Shown here: positions 22,985 through 34,776 of the stretch, piece by piece
Numbering within the stretch: position 1 is the first letter of the stretch
How the letters are laid out: every line of letters begins with the position of its first letter
NCBI GenBank assembly: GCA_028673005.1
Contig: CM054115.1
Span: 197,416,370 to 197,480,369 of the forward strand
Length of the DNA stretch: 64,000 nucleotides
Reading direction: 5' to 3'
DNA from: Tanypteryx hageni
Taxonomy: Eukaryota; Arthropoda; Insecta; Odonata; Petaluridae
Position numbers and translations under genes: made by a program
The notes under the pieces: generated by a model
Seen by the model: only the letters and a program-made list of their open reading frames with translations
Databases searched by the model: none
What the model was told of the DNA's origin: nothing

Positions 22985-23507
22985 ACATTTTCCATATTAT
23001 GTTAATAATGTCAAACATTTCTACCAAATTGTAAATTTATAGTAAAATTAAAAGTGAAATAACATTTATCTAATTGTTTAAATTTAAATAATTTTAACGG
23101 CCAAAATAACAATTTTATATAAAAATTGAAATGTTAATTCGTTTACAGAGATTAACATATAAATAATTTACAAATTTCATCTCTCTAACTTGTGGCGTAG
23201 TGTCTAAGTATTTACCTATTTTTTTATAATTTAAGAAATTTTAACTGCCAAAAAAATTAAAATATCAAAATTTCTATAATCCCTATTTCGTTTTTTTACG
23301 AATTCTACTTATTAGAAAAATTTCAACTCCGTAGCACATGCGAAAATGCATAAACCTTGAAAATTTGTTTAAACAATTGCGAATTTTTAGCGGCCGCATT
23401 GTTGCACTTTTTCATGATTTTCGTTTTTTCTAGTAGGTTTTGCACAAAATCCTAACTAAGAGTCGAATCTCTAGCTCGTGTGGAAGTGCCTAAACATTAA
23501 TATTCTT
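22985..23507 (-). repeat. M2 fragment, minus strand
   Basis: Inverted M2 sequence with GCGGCCGC near 23,391 and CACATGCG near 23,335. It ends at its 5' start near 23,507, head to head with the next M1 unit. Confidence 0.6.
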
Positions 23508-23576
23508 CTATATGTTATATGTTATCTCCTCCTCCTCCTCTGTAAGAAACGTCGATATATAATGATAAGAGGATGA

Positions 23577-25105
23577 TACTAATGTTCAGCCCAAACTACA
23601 ATAGCTAGAGAGCTGAAAGTTTTAGTTTTTGTAGATATGATGGAGAAATCTACAGATAATATGAGACTTCTTACCAAAGTGACATGAGTTCGACTCCAGA
23701 AATTCCGAAATTTGCGTTTTTTTTCATTAGAAAAGCATTGCGCAATATTTGTATATTAATTTTAGGCACTTGCCGGTAAGCTAGAAAAATCGAAATTTTC
23801 AGTGTTGCTAGAAGGCTGATATATCTATTAGGAATTATTGTTACTTTTGCTTACAGTGTATTGGGTTTGACTCCAGAGACCCCGGAATATCTCCCATAAG
23901 TTAGCATGGAAAAACGTAATCCAGTGTGTAAACCAATCTAATTTGTTTAGGATGCTGAAATTTTGCAGGATTAAAGCATTTTTTTATAAACAACTATAAT
24001 AATTGAAAATTTCAAAATTGTTCATTTTTAGGGGTTGTTTGAACCCTATTTGTACTTTAAAGCTTAATAATTTTTTTCTTGGAAAAATATATGCTGTAGG
24101 TTCGAGTTTTTGAAATAATTTTGTAGAAAATTATACAGAAAAAAATAAAATTTTGAAAAAGTTAAAAAAGTCGACAAATAATAATTCACAATTGTTTAAA
24201 CATATTTTTGAGGTTTATGTATAACCGAATGTGCTATGAAGCTGAAATTTTTTTTAGAGGTAGTGTTTGTAAAAAAACGAAATAAGGATTATAGAAATTT
24301 TATATTTGAATTTGTTTGGCAGTTAAAAATTCTTAAAATTTAAACAAATAGGTATATGTTTATATAATACGGGGTGAGTTAGAAAGCTGAGAGTTTTAAG
24401 TAATTATATAATTATAATTTTTATCTTGAAAACTATATGCTCTAGGTTCGAGTTTTTTAAATCAATTTGTAGAAAATTACGCATAGAAAAAATAAAATTT
24501 TAAAAATGTTCAAAAATTCTACCGTTAAAAATTCGCAATTGTTTAAACATATTTTTGAGGTTTGTGTATTATCATATGTGCTACGAAGCTGAAATTTTTT
24601 TGCCGGTATATTTTGTGAAAAAACGAAATGAAAAATTATAAAAATTTGCTATTTTAATTTCTTTGGCTGTTAAAAATTCTTAAAATTTAAACTAATAGAT
24701 AAATGTTTAGGTATTTTAGGGCAAGCTAGGAAGCTGAAATTTTAAAGTTAGGTAGAGCACAGTGCATTTAAACTAACAAACATTTGAATAGCTCCAACAA
24801 AGTGTAATTGCGGCCTCATTAAGCTTTTATTATTATTTTACTTCTAGATGTGTTACAACTTCAAATTTGACAAAAATGTGTGGAATTAGCACCTTACATT
24901 GGATAAAGTATAATATTCTTAAAATTGCAAATTTAAGGCATTGTTTTAATCAAATTTTGTTCAATAAGGAAAGATAGAAATTTGGTGTTGAGGTAAAATA
25001 TTTTGAATTAAAATGATATTGCTAATAATGATATATCTCTCTGAAATATTAATGTTTATCAGGGTCAGATGAAATGCTTGCAGAATGCAAACACCAACTA
25101 CTTGT
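23577..25105 (+). repeat. M1 unit, longest form
   Basis: About 1.5 kb. After the two standard M1 subrepeats it carries at least five further diverged subrepeats, each with a version of GCTACGAAGCTGAAATTTT. The 3' hairpin is intact apart from one base and the terminus reads CTACTTGT. Confidence 0.65.
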
Positions 25106-25106
25106 A

Positions 25107-26885
25107 TATATATATAAATCTAACGTACAGAATGAGTAGATATTTTTTCTAAAACTTATTCAGCTTTCGAAAAAAATGTACGCAAAAGCTATTTAAAAAT
25201 CAGCAATTTTAATTTGTATATCTGATTTAGGAACCCTCATTAACACAATATCGGTGAATAATGGAATATTAATTATTTGATCGTTAACTCGTATTTGTTA
25301 CTGTTGTTTATGTATTGATTAAACTTCAAAATATCGTCGAAATTTTGTGAATATGCCGACAGGTGTGACGCAAATTTATAATTCAAGTTGATAATAGGCA
25401 ATTACACAAATCCGGCCAAAATTTCAATCACCTTGACGAAAAAGGATTTTAGCGTAAAAATATTATGGCGTTAAAGTTTTGTTGACCTATTTCACTCGTA
25501 TTCAAAAATCAATTGCAGGAACACCAAATTTCGTTCTTTTAGGCGTTCTTTATTCCAAGTCTCGAATTCCTGCCATGAATATATGTAATTTAATATAAAA
25601 ATGATTAAGATGGTACACTAATTACGTTAATCAAATGTTGAAAATAAACTCACGTGGAGTCAAACCCGCTATTTCAATGTGGACGTCGACGAGCAGCTTA
25701 AAACTTAAAAAAGGCGTTGCCAAGTTATTCCTGAACGTTTGGTTATAAAAGAATGAATAGTAATTGAGGTACAAGCGGATTACTCATTCTCTCATATAAC
25801 TCCATATGGCGTTGGCAAAAAATACAGAAATAGGCTATTATGAAGACTATGATGTAGCAAATGTGAGTTTGCTTGTCCCCAATCTGATTAATTGGCGTTA
25901 AGCGACAGCTTTGCCTCTGGCAACAAGGAATTGAACTACATACTACATAATCTTGGAATGAAAATCTGATGCATTTGTTTCTGAATTGAACCAATTCGTG
26001 TGAATTTATATGTCAGATGGTTTTCTGTTAACATATCCTTATCCATATCGTCTTTGCGAAATCGATTATAAAAGGTGCGATTTGAGAGAACGAATCAAAA
26101 TTACCGCAACGGAGGATTTCCCAAGGCCACCTTACGACAAATTAATACTTAAGGATACACAACATAGTAAAGCATGAATGCTTACAGAGAACATTATCGT
26201 ATAACCACAATTATATTCAGAATAAATGGTAACATAATTATTTCCTTTCGATTATCCCAAATAAATAAATATTGACATTTAGGTTGCCTTGGAAGTTCTA
26301 CTTAACAAATAACAATAAAAAACACATGTATTGTTGCTATATATTTAGCACGCTAAATTAATAACTTACTTTTAATTTCTTTCAGTGCCAATGAGGAGTT
26401 TTGTAAGTATAAGCAAATGTAATATCTACGAAGAAGTAATTAACGTAAATATAACAAGAGTTATATAATTATTGTTACAATTCACTATGCGTTAATGCCT
26501 TTTGATTTGAGTTAAATTACGTACTATTATTGTTAACGAAAGTCTACGTGTGCCTCAAGGAAAAATGAAGAAATTCTTCGATTTCATTAGAAAATTAAAA
26601 AATACAAATTAATTATAGGAGACTTATTGATATAAAGCTCAATGACGAAACCGCCAGTCAGTTCACCATCATATTCATCAAGTCTATCGATTTATCAGTA
26701 AATTACCATTTTGTTAAATTAAATTAATTAAATTTCAATAATATGATTGGGATAAATTCATTCATTTGATGAGGATTAACGTCAGTGGATATATTATTAC
26801 GTAATAAATTGCAACTATTATAAAATTTAACAAATGAACTATCTATAATAATACAACTTGTGCGTCAATCACTCATTCATTCACT
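25107..26885. other. AT-rich stretch outside the repeat units
   Basis: I see no family member here. An 83-codon minus-strand frame at 25,743-25,994 has hydrophobic stretches but no motif I know. A B-box-like GCGGGTTTGACTCC reads on the minus strand near 25,652-25,668. Confidence 0.4.
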
Positions 26886-26889
26886 GACC

Positions 26890-27095
26890 CAAAATTCAAA
26901 GGTACTTCTAGAAGGCTTAGAAATACATAAAACTTGAAAATTTGTTTAAAGAATTCCGAATTTTTAGCGGCCGCATTGTTACACTTTTTCAAGATTTTTG
27001 TTTTTTCTGGTCGGTTTTGCACAGTAAACTACCTATGAAAAAATTTCGAAACAGCAGCTCATCTGGAAGTGCCTAAACATTAGTATCCTCCTGTT
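26890..27095 (-). repeat. M2 5' fragment, minus strand
   Basis: About 200 bases of inverted M2 with GCGGCCGC at 26,967-26,974, ending at its 5' start near 27,095. An inverted spacer follows. Confidence 0.6.
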
Positions 27096-27159
27096 ATATG
27101 TTATCATTATATATCGACGACTCTTACAGAGGAGGAGATAACATATAACATATAACATA

Positions 27160-27409
27160 CTAGTAGAAGGTGCTTGCATACTGCAAGCATTTCATAAATT
27201 AATTCCCTGCGGCGATTTTCGTTTTTCCCACATGTAAAAATAATATTTTAAAAAAATCCCCAAAAGTCGTATTTTAAATATTTTACACTTTCTCCATTAT
27301 GGGGTACTCAAGCTACACATTTGAGCCAAATTTTAAAGTTGTAGCACTTCTAGAAGTAAAATAATATTTTTCTAATTGTTAAAAATTTTAATATTTTTAA
27401 CGGCCGCCG

Positions 27410-27493
<84 letters not shown>

Positions 27494-27498
27494 GTATA

Positions 27499-27531
<33 letters not shown>

Positions 27532-27756
27532 GGAGAGATTGAAATGTTTATTTGTGCAAATGCGCGGTTCTGTAAATAATTTGAAAATTGTAGCTTCCTA
27601 GCTCATCCCGTAGTACCTAAAAAATTATTAAACTTTAATGTTCAAATTGAGTTAAAACAACCCCTAAAATTTACAATTTTAAAATTTTCAAATTCTATAG
27701 TTGTTTATGAGAAAAGTTCTATAGTCTTGCAGAATTTCAGCTTCCTAAACTTATTA
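27160..27756 (-). repeat. Minus-strand family unit with expanded (TA)n
   Basis: It starts at its 3' end (CTAG at 27,160-27,163, hairpin at 27,170-27,190) and runs rightward to 27,756. There it joins a plus-strand partial unit. The (TA)n at 27,413-27,531 occupies a position where other units have only CATATATATATTGCGGC. Confidence 0.65.
27413..27531. repeat. (TA)n microsatellite inside a family unit
   Basis: About 119 bases of TA with three interspersed TATG units. It lies between GCGGC and TGGAGAGATTGAAATG, both conserved family sequences. Confidence 0.9.
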
Positions 27757-28112
27757 GAAATAAACATTTCAATCTCTCCATATATATATTGCGGCACCCG
27801 TTAAAAATGTTTAAATTTTAAACAATTAGAAAAATATTATTTTACTTCTAAAAGTGCTACAACTTTAAAATTTGGCTCAAATGTTTAGCATTAGTACCTT
27901 ATAATGAAAAAAGTGTAAAATTGTTAAAATTGCAACATTTGAGGATTGTTTTAAAATATTATTTTTACATGTGGGAAAAACGAAAATATCGCTGCGGAGG
28001 TGAGATTTTTAGAATTAAAAGACGATTTGTAATGACGAAATGTCTGCCTGAAAAATTAATGTTTTTTCAAGATGAGATGAAATGCTTGCAGTATGCAAGC
28101 ACCAACTACTAG
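27757..28112 (+). repeat. Plus-strand 3' part of a family unit
   Basis: It begins AAATAAACATTTCAATCTC and ends at the hairpin and CTACTAG at 28,106-28,112. It faces the next unit's 3' end across TATATATATAATATA. Confidence 0.65.
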
Positions 28113-28127
28113 TATATATATAATATA

Positions 28128-28784
28128 CTAGTAGTTGGTGCATTACTAATATTCTTTTATTTCTAAATATTTCACCTCCGCAGCGATTTTCGTTTTTCCC
28201 ACATGTAAAAATAATAGTTTAAAACAATCCTCAAATGTTGCAATTTTAAAATTTTTCATGATCTTCATTATGGAGTACTAATGCTACACATTTTAGCCAG
28301 ATTTTAAAGTTGTAGCATTTCTAGAAGTGTATTAATATTTTTCTAATTGTTTAAAATTGAATCATTTTTAACGGCCGCCGCAATTCATATATGGTAAAAT
28401 TGAAATGTTTATTTATGCAAATTCGATATTTTGTATATAATTCGAAAATTTCAGCCTCCTAAATCATCCCGTTGTACCTAAACAGTTATCTATTTGTTTA
28501 AATTTTAAGAATTTTTAACTGCCAAACAAATTTAAGTATCAAAATTTGTATAATCCATATTTCTTTTTTTTAAGAATTCTGCTTACAAAAAAATTTCGAC
28601 TCCGTAGCACATGCGGAAATACATAAACTATTAAAATTTGTTTTAACAATTGCGAATTTTTAGGGGCCGCATTATTGCACTTTTTGAAGATTTCCGTTTT
28701 TGCTAGTCGGTTTTGCACGAAATTCTACCTAAGAAAAAAATTTCAAATCTCCAGCACATCTGAAAGTGCCTAAACATAAGGTAT
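28128..28784 (-). repeat. M2 unit, minus strand, hairpin lost
   Basis: It starts with CTAGTAGTTGGTGC, the inverted 3' terminus, but the hairpin stem has been deleted. The rest follows M2 to the 5' start near 28,784. Confidence 0.6.
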
Positions 28785-28857
28785 CCTCCTGTTATATGTT
28801 ATCTCCTCCTCCTCTGTCAGGAACGTCTATATAGAATGATATATAACATATAGGAGG

Positions 28858-29772
28858 ATACTAATGTTCAGCCCAAACTACAAAAGTTAGAGAGCTGAAA
28901 GTTTAGGTTTTTATAGATATGATGGAGAAACCTTCAAATAAAATGAGTCTTCTTACCTAAGTGACATGAGTTCGACTCCAGAAATTCCAAAATTTGCGTT
29001 TTTCCCATAAGAAAAGCATTGCGCCATATTTGTAAATTAATTATGGGCACTTGCAAGTAAGCTAGAAAAATGAAATTCTCTGTGTTGCTAGATTCATAAA
29101 ATATCTATTAGGAATTACTGTTACTTTTGATTACAGTGTTTTGGGTTCGACTCCAGAGACTCCGGAATATCTCCCATAAGTTAGCATGGGAAAACGCAAT
29201 CCAGTGTGTAGACCAATCTAATAAGTTTAGAAACCTGAAATTTTGCAAGATCATAAAACTTTTCTCATAACCAACTATAAAAATCTAAAATTTTATAATT
29301 GTAAATTTTATGGGTTATTTAAACCCCATTTGAACATTAAAGTTTAATAATTTTTTAGGTACTACGGTATGAGCTAGGAAGCTGCAATTTTCACATTATT
29401 TACAGAACAGTACATTTGCACAAATAAATATTTCAATATCTCCATATATATTGCGGTAACCGTTAAAAATGTTTAAATTTTAAGCAATTAGAAAAATATT
29501 ATTTTACTTCTAGAAGTGCTACAACTTTAAAATTTGGCTGAAATGAATATAATTTGTACCCCATAATGGAGAAAGTGTAAAATGTTTAAAATTGCAACAT
29601 TTGCGTATTGTTTTAAACTATTATTTTTACATGTGGGAAAAAACGAAAATCGCTGCGGAGGTGAAGCCTTTTGAATAATCGAATATATGTAATGATGAAA
29701 TATCTCTCTGAAAAATTAATGTTTTTCAAGGTGAGATGAAATGCTTGCAGTATGCAAGCACCTTCTACTAGT
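28858..29772 (+). repeat. M1 unit, intact reference copy
   Basis: A 915-bp unit with both M1 subrepeats (GAGTTCGACTCCAG near 28,968 and GGGTTCGACTCCAG near 29,144), the CATATATATTGCGG segment and the full hairpin plus CTACTAGT. Two spacer copies follow in tandem; the second is split by Tigger. Confidence 0.7.
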
Positions 29773-29860
29773 ATGTTATATCCTCCTCCTCTGTAAGAAC
29801 GTCTATATAGAATGATATATCTATCTATATATATCCTCCTCAGTAAGATTCGTCGATATA

Positions 29861-32163
29861 CAGTCAAACTCGGCTATAACGAGCGCCACGGGACCGTTTA
29901 GTTTTGCTCGTTATAGCCGTTAAACTTAATATCCGTGAAGGAAAAAGTATGCATGCGTATGGTGAAATAAGACATAAGAAGTAAAAGTGAATATATAAAC
30001 AGAAAGGTTATATAGTAAATTTATGAAAAAACCTAAAAATGAGAATAAACTAGAAAATTTAAAGTAAACATACGTACATATAAAATTTACTCACAGCTGC
30101 ATCCTTAATCACTCCCCTTTTTACAAAAATAACTTGGAATAGTAGCCTGTTTCATAAATTTCACTTTGATGTCTCTTAAGTTTCCTCTTATTACACTTAG
30201 TGCACTAAAAACACAAAAAAATCATTTAATCTTTCCACGGCATCCTGAGTAAGGATTGTGTCTTCGACACATTCAACATTGTCTTCATCACTGTCTGCTG
30301 TGCTTTATACTGTCTCCATTATTTCACTCTCCGTAGGAATTCCACTGGTAATCAAATCATCATCAACATGAACAAAATTGTCAATGTCATTTACATGGTC
30401 AACATTTGCAATTCCATTTTCTTTAAGCCATTCTGATCTTTATCAACGTTATGGTTATCAATCAAAAATTCTCCCGATGTTAAACCAGACATTCGAAAAC
30501 AGTTTATGATCGTTGTAGGTGAAACATGCATCTGTCATAAAATGAATTACATCCAATACAGAGTCGTTGCCATCTAGACCTCTTTCCCTCCTTTCAATCA
30601 ACTGTAAAACAAAAAATCGCTTGAAATGGCATTTAAAACTTTTAATTATCCCCATGTCCATTGGCTGCAAAATAGAAGTCGCATTTGGAGGCAAAACACC
30701 AGTTATACATTGGATAACTCCTGCATATGTGGGTGCGCAGGACAGTTATCGACAAGGAGTGAAATGTTTCTATTTTTCCTCCGTAACTCGTTGTTCCACT
30801 GACTTACATATTTCTGAAAAATATTGGAAGTCATCCATGCCTTTTTATTAGCTGCATATTCAACGGGAAGCTTCTTTACATTATTGAAGCAACGCGGCTT
30901 TTGTGACTTACCAATAACAAAAAGTTTTTTTTTGTCACTCCCATTCATGTTTGCGCACATTAAAGCTGTTAAACGATTCTTAGGTCTTTTGCCACCAACA
31001 CATTTGTCACCTTTGAATTTAAACGTTGCATCAGGCATCATGTTGTAAAACAGTCCAGTTTCGTCGGCATTGTAGATGTCTTCTTCTCTGTAACATTTTC
31101 GACACTCCTCCTAAACACTTTTCACCCATTCACTTGCCGTTTTTGAATCTGCTGACAGGGCCTTTCGCATAAACAATGTTATGCCGATTTTTAAAACGAT
31201 CAAGCCACCCGTTATTGCATGTGAAGTTCTCGTGTCCTAACTGTTTTGCAAATTTATCTGCCTGTACCTTGATGGGGAAACCAGCATTTCTCTGCGTCTT
31301 AAACCACTCCAGAAGTGCTCGATCAACAGTACCCAAGTCACACTTCCTCATTTTCTTGTTCGTTGTTAGGTTCTTCTCTAGTGCAGATAAAATCGCTTCT
31401 TTGTTTTTCCATAAGGTTGAAACCGTCTACGACGATAAATTAAATTTTTTACACGCTTAAACATTTTTTACCACGTTCTAACTCTCGAATAATATCAACC
31501 TTTTCGCGAATAGACAAACACTTCCTTTTATGTACGGACATGTTACTCGTTCAAGGGCAAAATCTCAGCTGATTTTTGTGATCAACGATATGAACTTTCT
31601 TTGCAAACTGTGAGCATACCAATTTCAGGAAGAGTTAATGAGGAGACGGATTCAACGTGGGATTTCCCATCTTTAGGTGGGAAAGGATGTTGGGTGCATT
31701 CGGCTAAGCGACGGGGGTGAGCGCCATTGTGCCCTTACCCCTTACCCCCTTCCAAACACAACCTCCTGGCTGTAAAAGAGCTGGGGGTTGGGAGGAGAGG
31801 ACAGAGGACCTCCGCGAGTGCCACTGTACCTGCAAGTTGGGAATTCTTGGTTTGGACGAAGGGATTATTTTTTAACAACAACGCCGAAGTCTTTAACCTC
31901 CCCGAGGGATAGGGTGTAGAGGTTGGACTCGAGAACACAAGGTTATATATTTTGGGTCACTATGAGGATTGAAGGGGCTGACCGCCGCCGCGTTTGAGAC
32001 AGTGAGAAGTGGTCAAAGTTTGCTCGATATATCCGTGAAGCGTCCTCGTTATATACGTGAAATATTTGTATGTAAATGCTCGTAAACTTATCTTGGAGGT
32101 AGCTTTTGCTCACTATAGCCGTGAACTCGCTACAACCGTGCTCGTTATAAAGGAGTTTGACTG
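29861..32163 (-). mobile_element. Tigger/pogo transposon
   Basis: The 2.3-kb element has termini CAGTCAAACTCGGCTATAAC and the inverted CAGTCAAACTCCTTTATAAC, with TA on both sides (29,859-29,860 and 32,164-32,165). It sits in a family spacer at GATATA|TAATGATA. The uninterrupted form of that site occurs in other spacers, giving empty-site support. Confidence 0.92.
30230..31545 (-). pseudogene. Tigger transposase (jerky/CENPB-type)
   Basis: The minus-strand reading begins at an ATG near 31,543 with MSVHKRKCLSIREKVDIIRE, a CENPB-type N-terminal helix-turn-helix, but hits a TAA after about 30 codons. A second DNA-binding segment follows at 31,351-31,130. The catalytic acidic residues are all visible: YNADETGLFYN, LLVDNCPAHP and LQPMDMGIIKSFK. 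Several frameshifts and stops divide the ORF. In the family this protein excises and inserts the element at TA sites. Confidence 0.9.
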
Positions 32164-32186
32164 TATAATGATAACATATAGGAGGA

Positions 32187-32908
32187 TACTAATTTTTAGG
32201 CACTTCCATATGTGCTGGAGATTCGAAATTATTTTCATAGGTAGGATTTTGTACAAAACCGACTATAAAAAACGAAAAGACCTTGAAAAATTGCAACAAT
32301 GCGGACGCTAAAAATTCGCAATTGTTTAAACATATTTTCATGGTTTATGTATTTCCGCATGTGCTACGGAGTTGAAATTTTTTTATAAGTAGAATTCCTA
32401 AAAAAACGAAATAGGAATTTTACAAATTTTGATAATTTAATTTGTTTGGTAGTTTTAAAATTCTTAAACTTTAAAGAAATTAATTAACTGTTTAGTTACT
32501 ACGGGATGAGCTAGGAAGCTGAAATTTTTAAATTATTTACTGAGTAGTGAATTTGCACAATTAAATATTTCAATTTTACCATATATGAATTGCGGCGGCC
32601 GTTAAAAATTATTAAATTTAAACAATTAGAAAAATATTATTTTACTTCTATAAGTGCTACAACTTTAAAATTCGGATAAATGTGTAGCATCAGTACCCTA
32701 TAATAAAGAAAGTGTAAAATTTTTAAAATTGCAACATTTGGGGATTGTTTAAAACTATTATTTTTACATGTGGGAAAACGAAAATCGCTGCGGAGGTGAA
32801 ATATTTAAAATTAAAAAAATATTTGTAATGACGTAATGTCTGTCTGAAGAATGAATTGTTTTCAAGGTGAGATGAAATGCTTGCAGTATGCAAGCACCTT
32901 CTACTAGT
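32187..32908 (+). repeat. M2 unit, plus strand (first of three)
   Basis: 722 bp from TACTAATTTTTAGGCACTTCC to the hairpin plus CTACTAGT. It contains the M2 landmark near 32,300-32,345 and TGAATTGCGGCGGCCG near 32,590. Confidence 0.65.
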
Positions 32909-32971
32909 GTTATATGTCATCATTCTATATAGACGTTTCTTACAGAGGAAGAGGAGGAGTATATAGGATGA

Positions 32972-33688
32972 TACTAATGTTTAGGTTATTCCAGATGAGC
33001 TGAGATTCGAAATTTTTTTCTTAGGTAGGATTTTGTGCAAAACCGACTATAAAAAACGAAAATCTTGAAAAAGTGCAACAATGCGGAAGCTAAAAATTCG
33101 CAATTGTTTTAACATATTCTCAAGGTTTATGTATTTCCGCATGTGCTACGGAGTTGAAATTTTATTTATATGTAGACTTTAAAAAAAAACGAAATAGTGA
33201 TTATACAAATAATGATATTTTAATTTGTTTGGCAGTTAAAAATTCTTAAATTTTAAACAATTAGATAACTGTTTAGGTACTACGGTATTAGCTAGGAAGC
33301 TTATATTTTCAAATTATTTACAATCTAGTGAATTTGCACAACTAACATTTCAATTTTACCATATAGGAATTGCGTTGGCCGTTAAAAATTATTTGAATTT
33401 AAACAATTAGAAAAATATTATTTTACTTCTAGAAGTGCTACAACTTTAAAATTTGGCTAAAATGTGTAGCATTAGCACTCCATAATGAAGAAAGTATAAA
33501 ATTTTTCAAATAGCAACATTTGGGTATTGTTTTAAACTATTAGTTTTACATGTGGGAAAAATGAAAATCGCTGCGGAGGTGAAATTTTATTATTAATAGA
33601 CTATTTGTAATGATGAAATGTCTTTCTGAAAAATTAATGTTTTTTCAAGGTGAGATGATATGCTTGTTGTATGCAAGCACCAACTACT
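32972..33688 (+). repeat. M2 unit, plus strand (second of three)
   Basis: About 717 bp. The left half of the hairpin is mutated (TGCTTGTTGTATGCAAGCA) and the end reads CTACTTA. An inverted spacer separates it from the first unit. Confidence 0.6.
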
Positions 33689-33738
33689 TATATAAAGACG
33701 TTTCTTACAGAGGAGGTGGAGGATGAGGAGGAGGAAGA

Positions 33739-34290
33739 TACTAATGTTTAGGCACTTCCAGATGAGCTGGACATACGAAATATTTTTCTAAGGTCGGATC
33801 TTGTGCAAAACCGACTATAAAAAACGAAAGTTTTCAAAAAGTTTAACAATGCGGCCGCTAAAAATTCGAAATTGTTTAAACAAATTTTCCAGGTTTATAT
33901 ATTTCCACGGAGCTGAAATTTTTTTTAGAGATACAAAATGAAGATTAAACAAATTTTGATATTTTCATTTGTTTGGCAGTTAAAAATTCTTCAAATTTTA
34001 ACAAATAGGAAACTGTTTAGACATTACGGGATAAGGTAGGAGACTGAAAATTGCAACTTATGTACAGAATAGTGCAATTGCACAAATAAACATTTCAATC
34101 TCTCCATAAACATTTTGTGGCTGCCGTTAAAAATGTTTAAAATTTAAACAATTGGAAAAATATTATTTCACTTCTAGAGGTACTACAACTTTAAAATTTG
34201 TCAGAAATGTGTAGCATTGGTACCCCATAATGGAGAAAGTATAAGATTCTTAAAAATGCAAAGTTTTGGATTGTTTTAGTCTATTATTTT
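33739..34290 (+). repeat. M2 unit, plus strand (third, 3'-truncated)
   Basis: It follows M2 to about 34,290 and then leaves the family before the hairpin. It marks the right edge of the cluster. Confidence 0.6.
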
Positions 34291-34776
34291 ACATTTTTAC
34301 TATTATTTTACGTTTTAGTTTAATGTTTACATGTAATAAAGTTTAGCTAAAAGACCTAAAGACCTTTAAGACTCATAGGTCATTTTTTCTGGCATTGAGG
34401 TTATAAAAACCTGGTCACTTTAAGTTAAGCACAGGGTTACTGCTCAATCAGTTTCAAAGGCAACTTCCATGCATTCATATTTTGGTGGAGTATATCTAGG
34501 GATATTCTCGTCAGTACTATCTTGAAAATTTAATAAAAATTTAGAGTGGATTTTCCTTTTGAATATAAATACTCTTTGTCTCTATTACAAAGGCAAATGT
34601 GATTCTTAATTACCGAATGACCTATCTTCGCTTATCCTTTTTTTTTCATGGATATTACATAGGGCTAAATCTTCACTAAATTAGTATGGGCTGACAATGA
34701 ATAGAAGAAACAGTTTTGCATAGTGCGTATTTTTAAACGAATATAAATATTCCCTACTGGAACGATTGTTCCTAAT
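34291..34776. other. No recognisable gene or element
   Basis: AT-rich DNA between the repeat cluster and the Harbinger-like element; nothing recognised. Confidence 0.4.

Larger units (their letters stand above)
16104..34290. repeat. Cluster of Helitron-like repeat family (units M1 and M2)
   Basis: Roughly 18 kb consists mainly of diverged copies of one repeat family in both orientations. Complete units end with an 8-bp-stem hairpin, TGCTTGCAGTATGCAAGCA, then 7-8 bases and CTAG followed by T. That is the Helitron signature. Two 5' variants share the 3' half: M1 opens TACTAATGTTCAGCCC and M2 opens TACTAATGTTTAGGCAC. Units are separated by a spacer containing (CTC)n and TGTAAG(A/G)AACGTC in either orientation. 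No Rep/helicase coding was seen, so all copies are non-autonomous. Confidence 0.65.

Noticed and set aside
21000..29780. CRISPR-like array, because repeats are regularly spaced
   Set aside because: Units are hundreds of bases long, occur in both orientations, contain diverged subrepeats and sit in a eukaryotic context. No cas genes are present.
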